Below are positions 35,004 to 44,384 of a DNA stretch of 64,000 nt, piece by piece (position 1 is the stretch's first letter; each line of letters starts with the position of its first letter). The translations under genes and the position numbers were made by a program. Source of the DNA: Neisseriaceae bacterium (GTDB taxonomy: Bacteria > Pseudomonadota > Gammaproteobacteria > Burkholderiales > Chromobacteriaceae); assembly GCA_027489245.1 (NCBI GenBank), contig JAIYAC010000018.1, positions 43,526-107,525 of the forward strand, written 5' to 3'. The notes beneath the pieces were generated by a model that was not told the origin of the DNA, searched no databases, and worked only from the letters and a program-made list of their open reading frames with translations.

Positions 35004-37139
35004 ATGCTGACCGACATCGAAAAAAACCTGCTGCGCGACCACTATCGTGCCATTTCCGAAAACCTGCCCGGCTTCCGCCCGCGCGCGGCGCAGCGCCGCA
35101 TGCTGGCCGAAATCGCCAACGCCTTTGGCCGCTGCAGCATGCCGCCCACGGACAGCGAGCAGGAACCGGAAGACAATAGCGGCGACAGCATTGTGGTAGT
35201 CGAGGGCCCTACCGGTGTCGGCAAAAGCCTGGCCTATTTGCTGGCGGGTGGCGTAATGGCCAAGTCGCGCGGCAAAAAGCTGGTGGTCACCAGTGCCACC
35301 ATTGCCCTGCAAGAACAGCTGGTCAACCGTGACCTGCCCTTTGTGATAGAAAAAAGCGGCCTGCCGCTGACCTTTGCGCTGGCCAAAGGCCGTGGCCGCT
35401 ACCTCTGCCCGTACCGCCTGTACCAATTGACAGCCGATACCGCCCAGGGCGAGCTGCTGGCCATGGACCCGAGCATGGCGCTGTGGGAGCGCAAGCCAGA
35501 GCAAGCCGAGATCGATGCCTTGCGCGAGCTGGCCGACGCCTTCTACTACCGGCGCTGGAACGGCGACCGCGACACCTGGGCCGAAAACATCCAGGACGAC
35601 CTGTGGCGCCGCGTCACCAACGACCGCCACGGCTGCCTGAAAGCCGGCTGCCCCAACCGCGCCGAATGCCCGTTCTACCTGGCGCGCGACACGCTGGAAA
35701 ACGTCGACGTGGTGGTGGCCAACCACGACCTGATGCTGGCCGATGTCTCCATGGGCGGCGGCGTGATTCTGCCCGCGCCGGAACAAAGCCTGTACTGCAT
35801 CGACGAGGCGCACCACCTGGCCAAAAAAGCAGTCAACCAGTTTGCCGCCGAACACAGTCTGGCCCAGGCCATGGCCTGGCTGGACAAAGTGCCGGCACTG
35901 GCTACCCGCGTGCAAACGCTGATCGACAAGCCCGAGCTGTGCGCCAACGCCATGGACGCGGCCGGTGCCTGCATGGAAAGCCTCACCGAATGGCTCTGGC
36001 TGCTGCAAGGCGTCACCGAGCTGGAAGCCAATAGCGACAACCTGGAGCCCAGCTGGCTGGTGGAAGACGGCGTACTGCCCGAGCACATGAAGATCCCTGC
36101 GGCCAACATGGCGCTATCGGCCCGCGCACTATACAAAAACCTTACCGGCATGGCCGACGCCATCGGTGCCCTGCGCAAGGACAAACAGCAAGACGCCGTA
36201 CTGCTGGACAAGCTGAACTCGGATGCCGGTTTCTTTGTGGGCAAGGTCGAGCCGCTGGTCGCCCTGTGGGACCTGTACGAGCGCGAGCCAGACGAAAACG
36301 CCCCGCCCATCGCCAAGTGGGTCACCCGCCGCGCCGACGGCAAGGGCGACTACATTTTCTCGGCCTCGCCGGTGAGCGCAGCCGGCAGCCTGGCGGCCAA
36401 CCTGTGGCGGCGTGCCTCGGGTGCCCTGCTCACCTCGGCCACGCTGCGCTCGCTGGGCAATTTCGACCTGCTGCTGTCGCAAACCGGCCTGAAATGGCTG
36501 CCAGACGTGCAATGCGTGGCGCTGGATTCACCGTTCAATTTCAGTGAACAAGGCGAGCTCTACCTGCCGCCGCTACACGCCACGCCCAAGGACCCGGCCG
36601 CCCATACCCGCGAAATCATCGAGTGGCTGCCGCGCCTGATCGACCTGAGCCAGCCGCTAGGCACGCTGGTGCTGTTTACCTCGCGCCGCCAGATGCAGGA
36701 AGTGGCCGAGGGCATCCCTGCCGAGCTGCGCCAGTGTGTGCAAATGCAAGGCGAGCTGCCCAAGGCCGTGCTACTGGCCAACCACTACACAGCGCTGAAA
36801 GAGCAGCGCCCCAGCGTGCTGTTTGGTCTGGATTCGTTTTCTGAAGGGCTGGATTTGCCAGGTGAGGCTTGCGTGCATGTGATTATTGCCAAGCTGCCGT
36901 TTGCCATGCCGGACGACCCGGTGGGCCGCACCCTGTCACGCTGGATAGAAAAGCGCGGCGGCAACCCCTTCATCGAGCTGACCGTGCCGGAGGCATCCAT
37001 CAAGCTGGTACAGGCGGTAGGCCGCCTGATCCGCACCGAAAGCGACTACGGCCGCGTGACGATTCTGGACAACCGCATTGTGCGCCAGCAGTACGGCAAA
37101 CGCCTGCTAGCGTCACTGCCAGCATTTCGCCGCCTGTAA
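35004..37139 (+). CDS. dinG: ATP-dependent DNA helicase DinG
   Basis: A 711-residue superfamily 2 iron-sulfur helicase of the XPD/DinG group, 5'-3' direction, acting on D-loops, R-loops and forked DNA. Walker A is EGPTGVGKSLAYL. The four Fe-S cysteines are RYLCPYRL then GCLKAGCPNRAECPFY. Walker B is CIDEAHH. The C-terminal helicase half contains LFGLDSFSEGLDLPGE and QAVGRLIRTESDYG (motif VI). The size matches E. coli DinG (716). ATG 35004 is chosen; a second ATG three codons earlier is possible. Divergent from the decarboxylase gene. Confidence 0.95.
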   Translation: MLTDIEKNLLRDHYRAISENLPGFRPRAAQRRMLAEIANAFGRCSMPPTDSEQEPEDNSGDSIVVVEGPTGVGKSLAYLLAGGVMAKSRGKKLVVTSATIALQEQLVNRDLPFVIEKSGLPLTFALAKGRGRYLCPYRLYQLTADTAQGELLAMDPSMALWERKPEQAEIDALRELADAFYYRRWNGDRDTWAENIQDDLWRRVTNDRHGCLKAGCPNRAECPFYLARDTLENVDVVVANHDLMLADVSMGGGVILPAPEQSLYCIDEAHHLAKKAVNQFAAEHSLAQAMAWLDKVPALATRVQTLIDKPELCANAMDAAGACMESLTEWLWLLQGVTELEANSDNLEPSWLVEDGVLPEHMKIPAANMALSARALYKNLTGMADAIGALRKDKQQDAVLLDKLNSDAGFFVGKVEPLVALWDLYEREPDENAPPIAKWVTRRADGKGDYIFSASPVSAAGSLAANLWRRASGALLTSATLRSLGNFDLLLSQTGLKWLPDVQCVALDSPFNFSEQGELYLPPLHATPKDPAAHTREIIEWLPRLIDLSQPLGTLVLFTSRRQMQEVAEGIPAELRQCVQMQGELPKAVLLANHYTALKEQRPSVLFGLDSFSEGLDLPGEACVHVIIAKLPFAMPDDPVGRTLSRWIEKRGGNPFIELTVPEASIKLVQAVGRLIRTESDYGRVTILDNRIVRQQYGKRLLASLPAFRRL

Positions 37140-37309
37140 CATTAGGGAAAACCGCTTGCGCAATGTATTGCTAAAACGTGATGCACAAGCGATTTTAGGC
37201 TAGAATTAGGGTCAACCCGAATGACCTGCTAGGCAATACCATGCCCTTTTCAATAAAGCAGGCTACGGGCTGAGACCACACCCACAAGAACAAGCGCCCG
37301 GTTAAAGCC

Positions 37310-37624
37310 ATGATCTGCAACCCGTATGAAATCGTAATACAAGGCCTCACCTCTGAAGGCCGCACCTTCCGCCCCAGCGACTGGGCAGAGCGTCTGGCCG
37401 GCATTCTGGCGTCGTTCGGCGACGATCAAAAACTGGCCTATCACCAGTTTGTGCGCCCCATGATGCTGGACAATGTCCGTTGCGTGGCCGTGGACAAAAA
37501 GCTGGAAAAAATCCAGCCGCCGGTTTATCGCTTCCTGATGGACTTTGCCAAAGACAACGATCTGCGCATCGTGGACTGCCGCACCCTGATTGACGAAGTC
37601 TACCCCAACCAGTTTCTGGCTTGA
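37310..37624 (+). CDS. DUF3579 family protein
   Basis: A 104-residue soluble protein matching the DUF3579 family of betaproteobacteria, with EIVIQGLTSEGRTFRPSDWAERLAG at the N-terminus and MLDNVRCVAVDKKLE and FAKDNDLRIVDCRTL as internal conserved blocks. Function unknown; family members in beta- and gammaproteobacteria are small and stand alone, sometimes suggested as regulators. It lies between dinG and the porin gene. An inverted repeat (about 37149-37195) before it may be the dinG terminator. Confidence 0.85.
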   Translation: MICNPYEIVIQGLTSEGRTFRPSDWAERLAGILASFGDDQKLAYHQFVRPMMLDNVRCVAVDKKLEKIQPPVYRFLMDFAKDNDLRIVDCRTLIDEVYPNQFLA

Positions 37625-37632
37625 TTGATTCA

Positions 37633-37651
37633 GATTAACTGAACGTTAATC
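37633..37651. promoter_or_regulatory. Dyad between the DUF3579 and porin genes
   Basis: GATTAAC-TGAAC-GTTAATC, a perfect 7-5-7 inverted repeat about 95 bp before the porin start codon. Without a T run it is more likely an operator than a terminator. The regulator is unknown. Confidence 0.4.
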
Positions 37652-37747
37652 AGGCTGTCACCGGCAGCTCATTGCAGTGCAACATTTCGAACGCACAATT
37701 GCCCCGTTTTCAAAAAACACCCGACACACGGGATAACGGAGCATTAA

Positions 37748-38875
37748 ATGCAAAAGAAACTGCTTGCCAGCCTGATCACACTTTCCCTCACCTCTTTCGC
37801 TGCCCACGCCGAGATTACCTGGTACGGCTTCCTGAGTGCCGGTGTTGAATCGGTCAAAGCCTCGGGCAACGGCGACTTCAAGAAAGACGTACCGTCCACC
37901 GGTCGCGTTACCGATCAAAGCTCCCGCCTGGGTGTAAAAGGCTCTACCAAAGTAGAAGACGACGTGACCGTTTACGGTCAGATCGAGACCAGCCTGCGCG
38001 GCTTTGACCAGACCGGCACCAATGACAAGGGCGAAACCGCCACCCTGGCTAGCCGTAACTCCTTTGTGGGCATCGGCGGCAACTTCGGTAAATTCGAGCT
38101 GGGTCAGAAAGACTCCGCTTACAAATCGCTGACCGACATCGGCCTGGACGCCATGTCCAACACCACGGCCAGCAGCCACGGCAGCAGCAATACCTTCTCC
38201 CGCGGCGAAGCTCGCCTGAAAAACAGCGTGCACTACCTGTCGCCAAACCTGTCCGGCTTTGACCTGGGCGTATCCTATGGCTTTGACGAAGCCCGCACCC
38301 TGGCCGCAGATGGCAGCCGCCAGAAAAACGACCGCTTCTCGCTGGCCGGCAAATACAAAGCCGAAGGCCTGCAACTGGCCGCCGGTTATGACCGCCAAGG
38401 CAGCAAGAACGACAGCGGCAACACCGTCAAAGAGCTGAATAGCACCGTTTACACCAAACTGGTGGCCAGCTACGCCCTGCCAAGCGGCACCTTCATTGGC
38501 GCCGGTATCGAACAGGCCAAAATGGACTATGCCACCGGCAAAGACCCGAAACAGACTGCTACCACGCTGACGCTGGGCCAGACCATTGGCAAAACCACGC
38601 TGCGCGCTTCTTACAGCACCCTGGGTGCCCTGAAAAACGCGCGTAGCGGCAACGAAGGCGACTACAAAGCCAAGCAGTGGGTAATCGGCGCAACGTACGA
38701 CATCTACAAGCAAACCCAGCTGTACGCCTACGCCACCAAGATCAAGAACGAAAAGTCGCAAAACGCCAACTTGGGCAACCCGGTTTACGACACCGCACTG
38801 GGTACCAGCTCGGCCAGCCTGACCAAGGGTAACGACCCGCAAGCCTTCGGCGCCGGCATCCGCTACACCTTCTAA
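37748..38875 (+). CDS. Gram-negative porin (Neisseria/Burkholderia type)
   Basis: A 375-residue outer-membrane beta-barrel porin. The signal peptide (about 1-20, ending AAHA) precedes ITWYGFLSAGVE, the standard first strand of betaproteobacterial porins. VTDQSSRLGVKGSTKVED, YGQIETSLR and SRNSFVGIGGNFGKFELGQ match strands and the loop 3 region of trimeric OmpC-like porins. The chain ends in ...GAGIRYTF, with the terminal Phe required by the BAM assembly machinery. It forms 16-stranded trimeric diffusion channels. GGAG lies 6 nt before the ATG and a strong terminator follows. Confidence 0.93.
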   Translation: MQKKLLASLITLSLTSFAAHAEITWYGFLSAGVESVKASGNGDFKKDVPSTGRVTDQSSRLGVKGSTKVEDDVTVYGQIETSLRGFDQTGTNDKGETATLASRNSFVGIGGNFGKFELGQKDSAYKSLTDIGLDAMSNTTASSHGSSNTFSRGEARLKNSVHYLSPNLSGFDLGVSYGFDEARTLAADGSRQKNDRFSLAGKYKAEGLQLAAGYDRQGSKNDSGNTVKELNSTVYTKLVASYALPSGTFIGAGIEQAKMDYATGKDPKQTATTLTLGQTIGKTTLRASYSTLGALKNARSGNEGDYKAKQWVIGATYDIYKQTQLYAYATKIKNEKSQNANLGNPVYDTALGTSSASLTKGNDPQAFGAGIRYTF

Positions 38876-38902
38876 GCCAGGCGTCTTCTATCGACAGAAA
38901 CC

Positions 38903-38928
38903 AGCGGGCACTTCGGTGCCCGCTTTTT
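38903..38928 (+). terminator. Terminator of the porin gene
   Basis: Stem AGCGGGCAC with GTGCCCGCT, TTCG-type tetraloop, followed by five T residues. Confidence 0.93.
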
Positions 38929-39008
38929 CTTGCCATCACACCACCCCCCGTTTACCGGCAGGATTTGCTACCATACTGCGTTGACACATCAAACGACCCC
39001 ACCCAGCA

Positions 39009-39809
39009 ATGTCCATTGTTATCAAAAACCAGCAAGACATCGAAAAAATGCGCATCGCCGGCCGCCTGGCTGCCGAAGTGCTGGACTACATCACCCCGTT
39101 CGTAAAGCCGGGCGTGACCACCGAAGAGCTGGACAAGCTCTGCCATGACTACATGGTGAACGTACAAGGCACCATCCCCGCCCCGCTGAATTACGCGCCG
39201 GATGGCACCAACCCGTACCCGAAATCCATCTGCACCTCGATCAACCACGTGATCTGCCACGGTATTCCCGATAACAAGCCGCTGAAAAAAGGCGACATCG
39301 TGAACCTGGACATTACCGTGATCAAAGACGGTTACCACGGCGATAACAGCCGCATGTACTACGTGGGCGAAGTCAGCGAATTTGCCCGCCGGCTGTGCAA
39401 GGTCACCTACGAGTGCATGTGGAAAGGCATTGAAAAAGTGAAACCAGGCGCCCGCCTGGGCGATATCGGCTACGCCATCCAGCGTCACGCCGAAGCGGCC
39501 GGCTACAGCGTGGTGCAAGAGTTCTGCGGCCACGGCATTGGCACCAAGTTCCACGAAGAGCCACAGATACTGCACTACGGCCAACCCGGCACCGGGCTGG
39601 AAATCAAGGAAGGCATGATTTTCACCATCGAGCCGATGATCAACCAGGGCAAACGCCACCTGCGCCTGCTGGCCGACGGCTGGACCGTGGTAACCAAAGA
39701 CCGCAGCCTGTCCGCCCAGTGGGAACACACCATTCTGGTGACCGCTACCGGCTACGAGATCCTGACTACCTCGGACGGTACGCCACCCAAGCCAGTATGG
39801 AAGCAATAA
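39009..39809 (+). CDS. map: Type I methionine aminopeptidase
   Basis: A 266-residue cytosolic enzyme removing the N-terminal methionine. The five metal ligands are visible: Asp in VNLDITVIKDGYHGDNSRM (two Asp), His in EFCGHGIG, Glu in FTIEPM and Glu in WEHT. The His of NHVICHGIP is the substrate-binding residue. Length fits type Ia. A second start region and the SH3-binding insert are absent. It ends at a bidirectional terminator. Confidence 0.97.
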   Translation: MSIVIKNQQDIEKMRIAGRLAAEVLDYITPFVKPGVTTEELDKLCHDYMVNVQGTIPAPLNYAPDGTNPYPKSICTSINHVICHGIPDNKPLKKGDIVNLDITVIKDGYHGDNSRMYYVGEVSEFARRLCKVTYECMWKGIEKVKPGARLGDIGYAIQRHAEAAGYSVVQEFCGHGIGTKFHEEPQILHYGQPGTGLEIKEGMIFTIEPMINQGKRHLRLLADGWTVVTKDRSLSAQWEHTILVTATGYEILTTSDGTPPKPVWKQ

Positions 39810-39830
39810 GCCCCCGCCCTGCCATAAAAA

Positions 39831-39856
39831 ACCCCGCTACACGTAGCGGGGTTTTG
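39831..39856. terminator. Bidirectional terminator between map and prmB
   Basis: Stem ACCCCGCTAC with GTAGCGGGGT, 2-nt loop, A run before and T run after, between convergent genes. Confidence 0.93.
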
Positions 39857-39881
39857 TTTTGCGACCAACCTTCGCGATAGC

Positions 39882-40826
39882 TTAGAAGTCGTCGTCGGCA
39901 AAATCGTCGTCGTTCATCGGGTCGCCCAGGCCGGCAGCCACCAGGTCTTCGCGTGTCAGCAAGAACACAAAGCCATCGCCACTCTGGGTTTCCATCCACA
40001 TGAACGGCAGGCTGGGGTAGGCAGCTTCCAGCACATCGCGGTTATGGCCGATCTCTACCAGCAGCACGCCACCCGGGGTCAGCAAACGCGCGGCGTTCTG
40101 CAGAATCACGTGGGTAGCATCCAGGCCATCTTCGCCCGAACCCAGCGCCAGCTCCGGCTCGTGCAGGTACTCCTGCGGCAGCGCTTCTACCGACGGCGCA
40201 TCCACGTACGGCGGGTTGGAGATGATCAGGTCGTACGGCTCTTCCAAGCCTTCTACCAGGTCACTGTGAATCAGCTGGATACGCTCTTCCAGACCGTAGT
40301 TCTGGATATTGATGCTGGCCACTTCCAGTGCGTCCAGCGAGATATCCACCGCATCGATCTCGGCATCCGGGTAGTGGTGCGCCAGCTGGATCGCCAGGCA
40401 GCCGGAGCCAGTGCACAGGTCCAGTGCGCGGTGAACCAGCTCGGGGTGCTCGATCCACGGCGCCAGCGGCTCGCCCATCAGCTCGTAGATGAAACTGCGC
40501 GGCACAATCACGCGCTCGTCCACGTAGAAATTGAATTCGCCCTGCCAGGCTTCGTTGGTCAGGTAGGCTACCGGCACGCGCTCTTCGGCGCGGCGCTGGA
40601 TGCGGCCAAGCACGTCTTGCACTTCCGACGGCAGCAAGCGTGCATCCAGATACGGCTCCAGCTGCTGGATAGGCAGCTTCAGCGTGGACAGAATCAGGTA
40701 GGCGGCTTCGTCGTAGGCGTTGCTGGTGCCGTGGCCATAGGTGAGCTCGGCTTCGTTGAAACGCGACACGGCAAAGCGCAGCAGGTCGCGTACGGTATGG
40801 AAAGCACTGGCGGCTTCAGCGTACAT
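39882..40826 (-). CDS. prmB: Ribosomal protein L3 glutamine methyltransferase
   Basis: A 314-residue SAM-dependent methyltransferase that N5-methylates a glutamine of ribosomal protein L3. SAM motif I is ALDLCTGSGCLAIQLA and the catalytic motif is DLIISNPPYV, shared with PrmC. The N-terminal helical domain (1-100) and the conserved NEAWQGEFNFYVDERVIVPRS point to PrmB rather than PrmC. The C-terminus is an acidic tail (NDDDFADDDF). ATG 40826 has AAAGGA close upstream; the open frame extends to 40925 through a repeat hairpin, so that longer start is unlikely. Confidence 0.93.
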   Translation of the reverse strand: MYAEAASAFHTVRDLLRFAVSRFNEAELTYGHGTSNAYDEAAYLILSTLKLPIQQLEPYLDARLLPSEVQDVLGRIQRRAEERVPVAYLTNEAWQGEFNFYVDERVIVPRSFIYELMGEPLAPWIEHPELVHRALDLCTGSGCLAIQLAHHYPDAEIDAVDISLDALEVASINIQNYGLEERIQLIHSDLVEGLEEPYDLIISNPPYVDAPSVEALPQEYLHEPELALGSGEDGLDATHVILQNAARLLTPGGVLLVEIGHNRDVLEAAYPSLPFMWMETQSGDGFVFLLTREDLVAAGLGDPMNDDDFADDDF

Positions 40827-40873
40827 CGGGTGTCCTTTCTGTTCGGCAGCGCACTCCTGGCGCTGCCCATGAT

Positions 40874-40899
40874 AAAAGGTTGGCCGCAGCCAACCTTTT
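40874..40899 (-). terminator. Inverted pair of GGTTGGCC motif acting as terminator
   Basis: AAAAGGTTGGC (40874-40884) and GCCAACCTTTT (40889-40899) form a perfect 11-bp hairpin with a 4-nt loop. On the minus strand it follows the phosphomannomutase stop and ends in TTTT, so it likely terminates that gene. The arms are the dispersed core-genome motif. Confidence 0.75.
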
Positions 40900-40949
40900 G
40901 GTCTTTCATGCATGCCCGGGGGCAATCGCGGCTTGGCCGCGATTATCGC

Positions 40950-42323
40950 CTAGAACGGCAGCGTTGCGCTGGTTTCCTGCGCCAGAACACGGCGGAAATC
41001 GTTCTGGATGCGCGCCAGGGCGGCCTCGTTGTCGGCCTCGAAACGCAGCACGATCACCGGCGTGGTGTTGGAGGCACGCATCAGGCCAAAGCCATCGGCG
41101 TATTCCACCCGCAGGCCATCGATGGTGATGATGTCCTGCGCGCCGTCAAACTGCGCGGTTTCCTGCAGCTTGGCGATCAGGCTGTGGTTTTCGCCCTCGG
41201 CGGTTTTCAGGTTCAGCTCCGGGGTGGACAGCGCGTTGGGCAGCGCGTTCAGCACGGCGGACGGGTCGGCCACCTTGGACAAAATCTCCAGCAGACGTGC
41301 GCCGGTGTACAGGCCATCGTCAAAGCCATACCAGCGTTCTTTAAAGAACACGTGGCCGGACATTTCGCCCGCCATGCCGGCGTCCGGGTTGGCTTTCAGT
41401 GCAGCTTTCATGAAACTGTGGCCGGTACGGTTGATCATCGGCACGCCACCGGCGGCCTGGATGGCTGGCGCCAGCAAGCGGGTGCATTTCACGTCGTAGA
41501 TGATCTTGGCGCCAGGCTGGCGGCTGAGTACGTCCTGGGCAAACAGCATCAGCTGGCGGTCTGGCCAGATGATGTTGCCGTCTTTGGTGACCACGCCCAG
41601 GCGGTCGCCGTCGCCATCAAACGCCAGGCCGATTTCTGCGTCGGTTTCCTGCAGGGCGCGAATCACGTCTTGCAGGTTTTCCGGCTTGGCCGGGTCCGGG
41701 TGATGGTTGGGGAAGTGGCCGTCTACCTCGCAGAACAGCTCGTGCACGTCGCAACCCAGGGCTTTGAACAGGCGCGGGGCAAAGTCACCCGGCACGCCGT
41801 TGCCGCAATCCACGATAACCTTCATCGGGCGCGCCAGTTTGATGTCGCCAATGATGCGCTGATGGTAAGCCTCGGCAATATCGTGCGTACGGTAAGCGCC
41901 CTCGCCTTCGGCAAAATCGTTATTCACGATGCGCTGGTACAGAGTCTGGATCCAGTCGCCGGCCAGGGTATCGCCGTCCAGCATCATCTTGAAGCCGTTG
42001 TAGTCCGGCGGGTTGTGGCTGCCGGTTACCATCACGCCAGAGAAGGTTTCCAGCTGGTACGCCGCAAAATACAGCATGGGCGTGGCCACGCGGCCAACGT
42101 CGATCACATCGACACCCGCAGCGCGAATACCGTCAGACAGGCGGCCGGACAGCTCGGGGCCGGACAGACGGCCATCACGGCCGATGCAGATGGCGGACAC
42201 ATTGCGCAGGCGTGCTTCACTGCCAATGGCGCGGCCAATCAGGAAAGCAGCGTCGGCGGTGAGGGTGTCACCGACCACGCCACGAATGTCGTAAGCCTTG
42301 AAAATGGATTGAGCGATTGTCAT
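40950..42323 (-). CDS. algC: Phosphomannomutase/phosphoglucomutase
   Basis: A 457-residue alpha-D-phosphohexomutase. The phosphoserine loop is VTGSHNPPDYNGFK, the metal loop is FDGDGDRLG, the sugar-binding loop is GEMSGHVFFKE, and the phosphate loop near the C-terminus is RASNTTPVIVLRFE. This set matches AlgC-type bifunctional enzymes that interconvert 1- and 6-phosphates of glucose and mannose for LPS and exopolysaccharide precursors. ATG 42323 (MTIAQSIFKAYDIRG) is chosen since the KAYDIRG motif starts the family. It is followed by the repeat-hairpin terminator. Confidence 0.94.
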   Translation of the reverse strand: MTIAQSIFKAYDIRGVVGDTLTADAAFLIGRAIGSEARLRNVSAICIGRDGRLSGPELSGRLSDGIRAAGVDVIDVGRVATPMLYFAAYQLETFSGVMVTGSHNPPDYNGFKMMLDGDTLAGDWIQTLYQRIVNNDFAEGEGAYRTHDIAEAYHQRIIGDIKLARPMKVIVDCGNGVPGDFAPRLFKALGCDVHELFCEVDGHFPNHHPDPAKPENLQDVIRALQETDAEIGLAFDGDGDRLGVVTKDGNIIWPDRQLMLFAQDVLSRQPGAKIIYDVKCTRLLAPAIQAAGGVPMINRTGHSFMKAALKANPDAGMAGEMSGHVFFKERWYGFDDGLYTGARLLEILSKVADPSAVLNALPNALSTPELNLKTAEGENHSLIAKLQETAQFDGAQDIITIDGLRVEYADGFGLMRASNTTPVIVLRFEADNEAALARIQNDFRRVLAQETSATLPF

Positions 42324-42386
42324 GAAAATAATGGCATCTATGGGAAAGGTTGGCCGCAAGCACCGCACCCGGGCTTGCGAATGGCA

Positions 42387-43412
42387 TTAATCGATATTTT
42401 GACTCAGCTTCACCAGCGCGTCGAGCTTGGCACGTGCTGCGCCGCTATCAATCGCGGTGGCGGCGGCCTGCACACCATCAGCCAGCGAGCCAGCCACACC
42501 AGCGGTATAGATGGCGGCACCGGCATTCAGCAGCACGATATCGCGTGCTGGGCCCGGCTCGCCGGCCAGCACGTCCAGCAGGAAGCCGCGCGAAGCCTCG
42601 GCAGTTTCCGCGCGAATGGCAGACAGCGGCGCCAGCGACAGGCCAAAGTCTGCCGGGTTCAGCGTGTAGTCCATGATCACGCCGTCCTTCAGCTCGGCCA
42701 CACGGGTGTCGCCAGACAGGGTGATCTCGTCCAGGCCATCGCAGCCATGCACGATCATCACGTGCTCGCTACCCAGCTCGCGCAATACACGCGCCTGGAT
42801 GCCCACCAGGTCGGGGTGGAACACACCCATCACCTGATTGGGGGCGCCAGCGGGGTTGGTCAGCGGGCCCAGAATATTGAAAATGGTACGTACAGCCAGC
42901 TCTTTGCGCACCGGCGCCACGTACTTCATGGCGGTGTGGTGGTTGGGGGCAAACATGAAGCCCACGCCGATGTCGTCGATGCAGCGTGCTACCTGCCCTG
43001 CGTTCAGGTTCAGGTTCACACCCAGCGCTTCCAGCACATCGGCACTGCCAGAGCTGGACGACACCGAGCGCCCGCCGTGCTTGGCCACGCGGGCACCGGC
43101 AGCGGCGCTGACAAAAGCAGCGGTGGTGGAAATATTGAAAGTATGGCTCTTGTCGCCACCCGTGCCACAGGTATCTACCAGGTGGTCTCGCTGGCTCACC
43201 GGCACCAGGGTGGCAAACTCGCGCATGACTTGCGCGGCAGCAGCAATTTCCGACACGCTTTCCGTTTTGACGCGCAAGCCGATCAGGATGGCAGCAATCA
43301 GCGGCGGCGGCACTTCGCCACGCATGATCTGGCGCATCAGGTCCAGCATTTCGTCGTGGAACAGCTCGTTCTGGTCGATCAGGCGGTTAAGGGCGGCCTG
43401 CGGTGTGATCAT
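42387..43412 (-). CDS. trpD: Anthranilate phosphoribosyltransferase
   Basis: A 341-residue enzyme of tryptophan synthesis that transfers the phosphoribosyl group of PRPP to anthranilate. The glycine-rich PRPP loop is [36 protein letters not shown] and [19 protein letters not shown] are conserved substrate segments, and GPLTNPAG is the family signature. It lies 33 nt after trpG on the minus strand. No trpE or trpC gene is adjacent on either side within the window. Confidence 0.96.
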   Translation of the reverse strand: MITPQAALNRLIDQNELFHDEMLDLMRQIMRGEVPPPLIAAILIGLRVKTESVSEIAAAAQVMREFATLVPVSQRDHLVDTCGTGGDKSHTFNISTTAAFVSAAAGARVAKHGGRSVSSSSGSADVLEALGVNLNLNAGQVARCIDDIGVGFMFAPNHHTAMKYVAPVRKELAVRTIFNILGPLTNPAGAPNQVMGVFHPDLVGIQARVLRELGSEHVMIVHGCDGLDEITLSGDTRVAELKDGVIMDYTLNPADFGLSLAPLSAIRAETAEASRGFLLDVLAGEPGPARDIVLLNAGAAIYTAGVAGSLADGVQAAATAIDSGAARAKLDALVKLSQNID

Positions 43413-43445
43413 GCCTTTATCTCCGGCAAAAGGGTCGTAAACGAC

Positions 43446-44015
43446 TCAGGCAAATTCTTTCAGGAAGTTCTGCAGCATCTGGTGGCCGTGCTCGGTCAGA
43501 ATCGACTCGGGGTGAAACTGCACGCCCTCGATCGGCAGCGTCTTGTGACGTACGCCCATGATCTCGCCGTCTTCAGTCCAGGCGGTGATCTCCAGGCAAT
43601 CCGGCAGCGTCTCGCGCTCGATCACCAGCGAATGGTAGCGCGTGCAGGTTACCGGATTAGGCAAATCACGGAACATGCCCACATTATGGTGCGACACCGG
43701 CGACACCTTGCCGTGCATCAGCTGCTTGGCGTGGATGATCTTGCCGCCAAAAGCCTGGCCAATGCTCTGGTGCCCCAGGCACACGCCCATGATGGGCAGC
43801 TTGCCGGCAAAGTGGTGAATGGCCGGCACCGAAATACCCGCCTCGTTCGGCGTACACGGCCCCGGCGACAACACCAGGTACTGCGGATTCAGCGCTTCGA
43901 TTTCTGCCAGCGTGATTTCGTCATTACGAAATACCTTTACCTCCTGCCCCAGCTCGCCAAAGTACTGCACCAGGTTGTAGGTAAAAGAATCGTAGTTATC
44001 GATCATGAGCAACAT
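43446..44015 (-). CDS. trpG: Anthranilate synthase component II (glutamine amidotransferase)
   Basis: A 189-residue class I glutamine amidotransferase supplying ammonia to TrpE (and possibly to PabB). Catalytic triad: Cys in [10 protein letters not shown], and His and Glu in [11 protein letters not shown]. The start [18 protein letters not shown] and the [12 protein letters not shown] oxyanion segment are standard. First gene of a trpG-trpD pair. Since no trpE partner is adjacent here, the partner gene must be elsewhere. As in related bacteria it could serve both tryptophan and folate pathways. Confidence 0.94.
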   Translation of the reverse strand: MLLMIDNYDSFTYNLVQYFGELGQEVKVFRNDEITLAEIEALNPQYLVLSPGPCTPNEAGISVPAIHHFAGKLPIMGVCLGHQSIGQAFGGKIIHAKQLMHGKVSPVSHHNVGMFRDLPNPVTCTRYHSLVIERETLPDCLEITAWTEDGEIMGVRHKTLPIEGVQFHPESILTEHGHQMLQNFLKEFA

Positions 44016-44384
44016 ATATAGCCTAACGCCTTGATTTGATTGGTTTGCAGGTTGCGGCGATCACAGTGCGACTCACTATGTTACGCACGCCGCATTCAGC
44101 AGGCACGTTGCACACTACGCCTCGCATGGCTGTTGATGCCAGCGATAGCAGGATGCCGATGGTTACTGGCCTCGGCGAGTGCTTGCGCGCAAGGATGCGG
44201 TATAGGGTGGGGAAATGATAACCCGCCAGCGTTCGAATGTCTTTCCAAGCATCATCGCTGCCCATGCGCCATAAGATAAAGCCAGCCGATGGTAACTGGC
44301 TGGCTTTATCTTAGGCAGGGCTGTCAAACCAGCCGGTACAGCAAGCTTGTGCCACGCCATGCCTAGATGATGGTGGCTAGGCAG
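44016..44384. other. Intergenic region with a long hairpin at 44273-44312
   Basis: This 369-bp spacer lies downstream of the parA gene and upstream of trpG on the minus strand. A perfect 15-bp stem (AAGATAAAGCCAGCC with GGCTGGCTTTATCTT) and a 10-nt loop occupies 44273-44312, probably terminating the chemosensory operon. The rest must hold the trpG promoter, but no clear element, leader peptide or attenuator was identified. Confidence 0.6.

Noticed and set aside
37141-37309. Riboswitch or small RNA before the DUF3579 gene
   Set aside because: Only an imperfect inverted repeat consistent with a dinG terminator and a weak TAGAAT are visible; no known riboswitch core.
40044-44021. Very long plus-strand open frame of 1325 codons
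   Set aside because: It runs antisense to prmB, the phosphomannomutase, trpD and trpG; high G+C and codon bias create such shadow frames.
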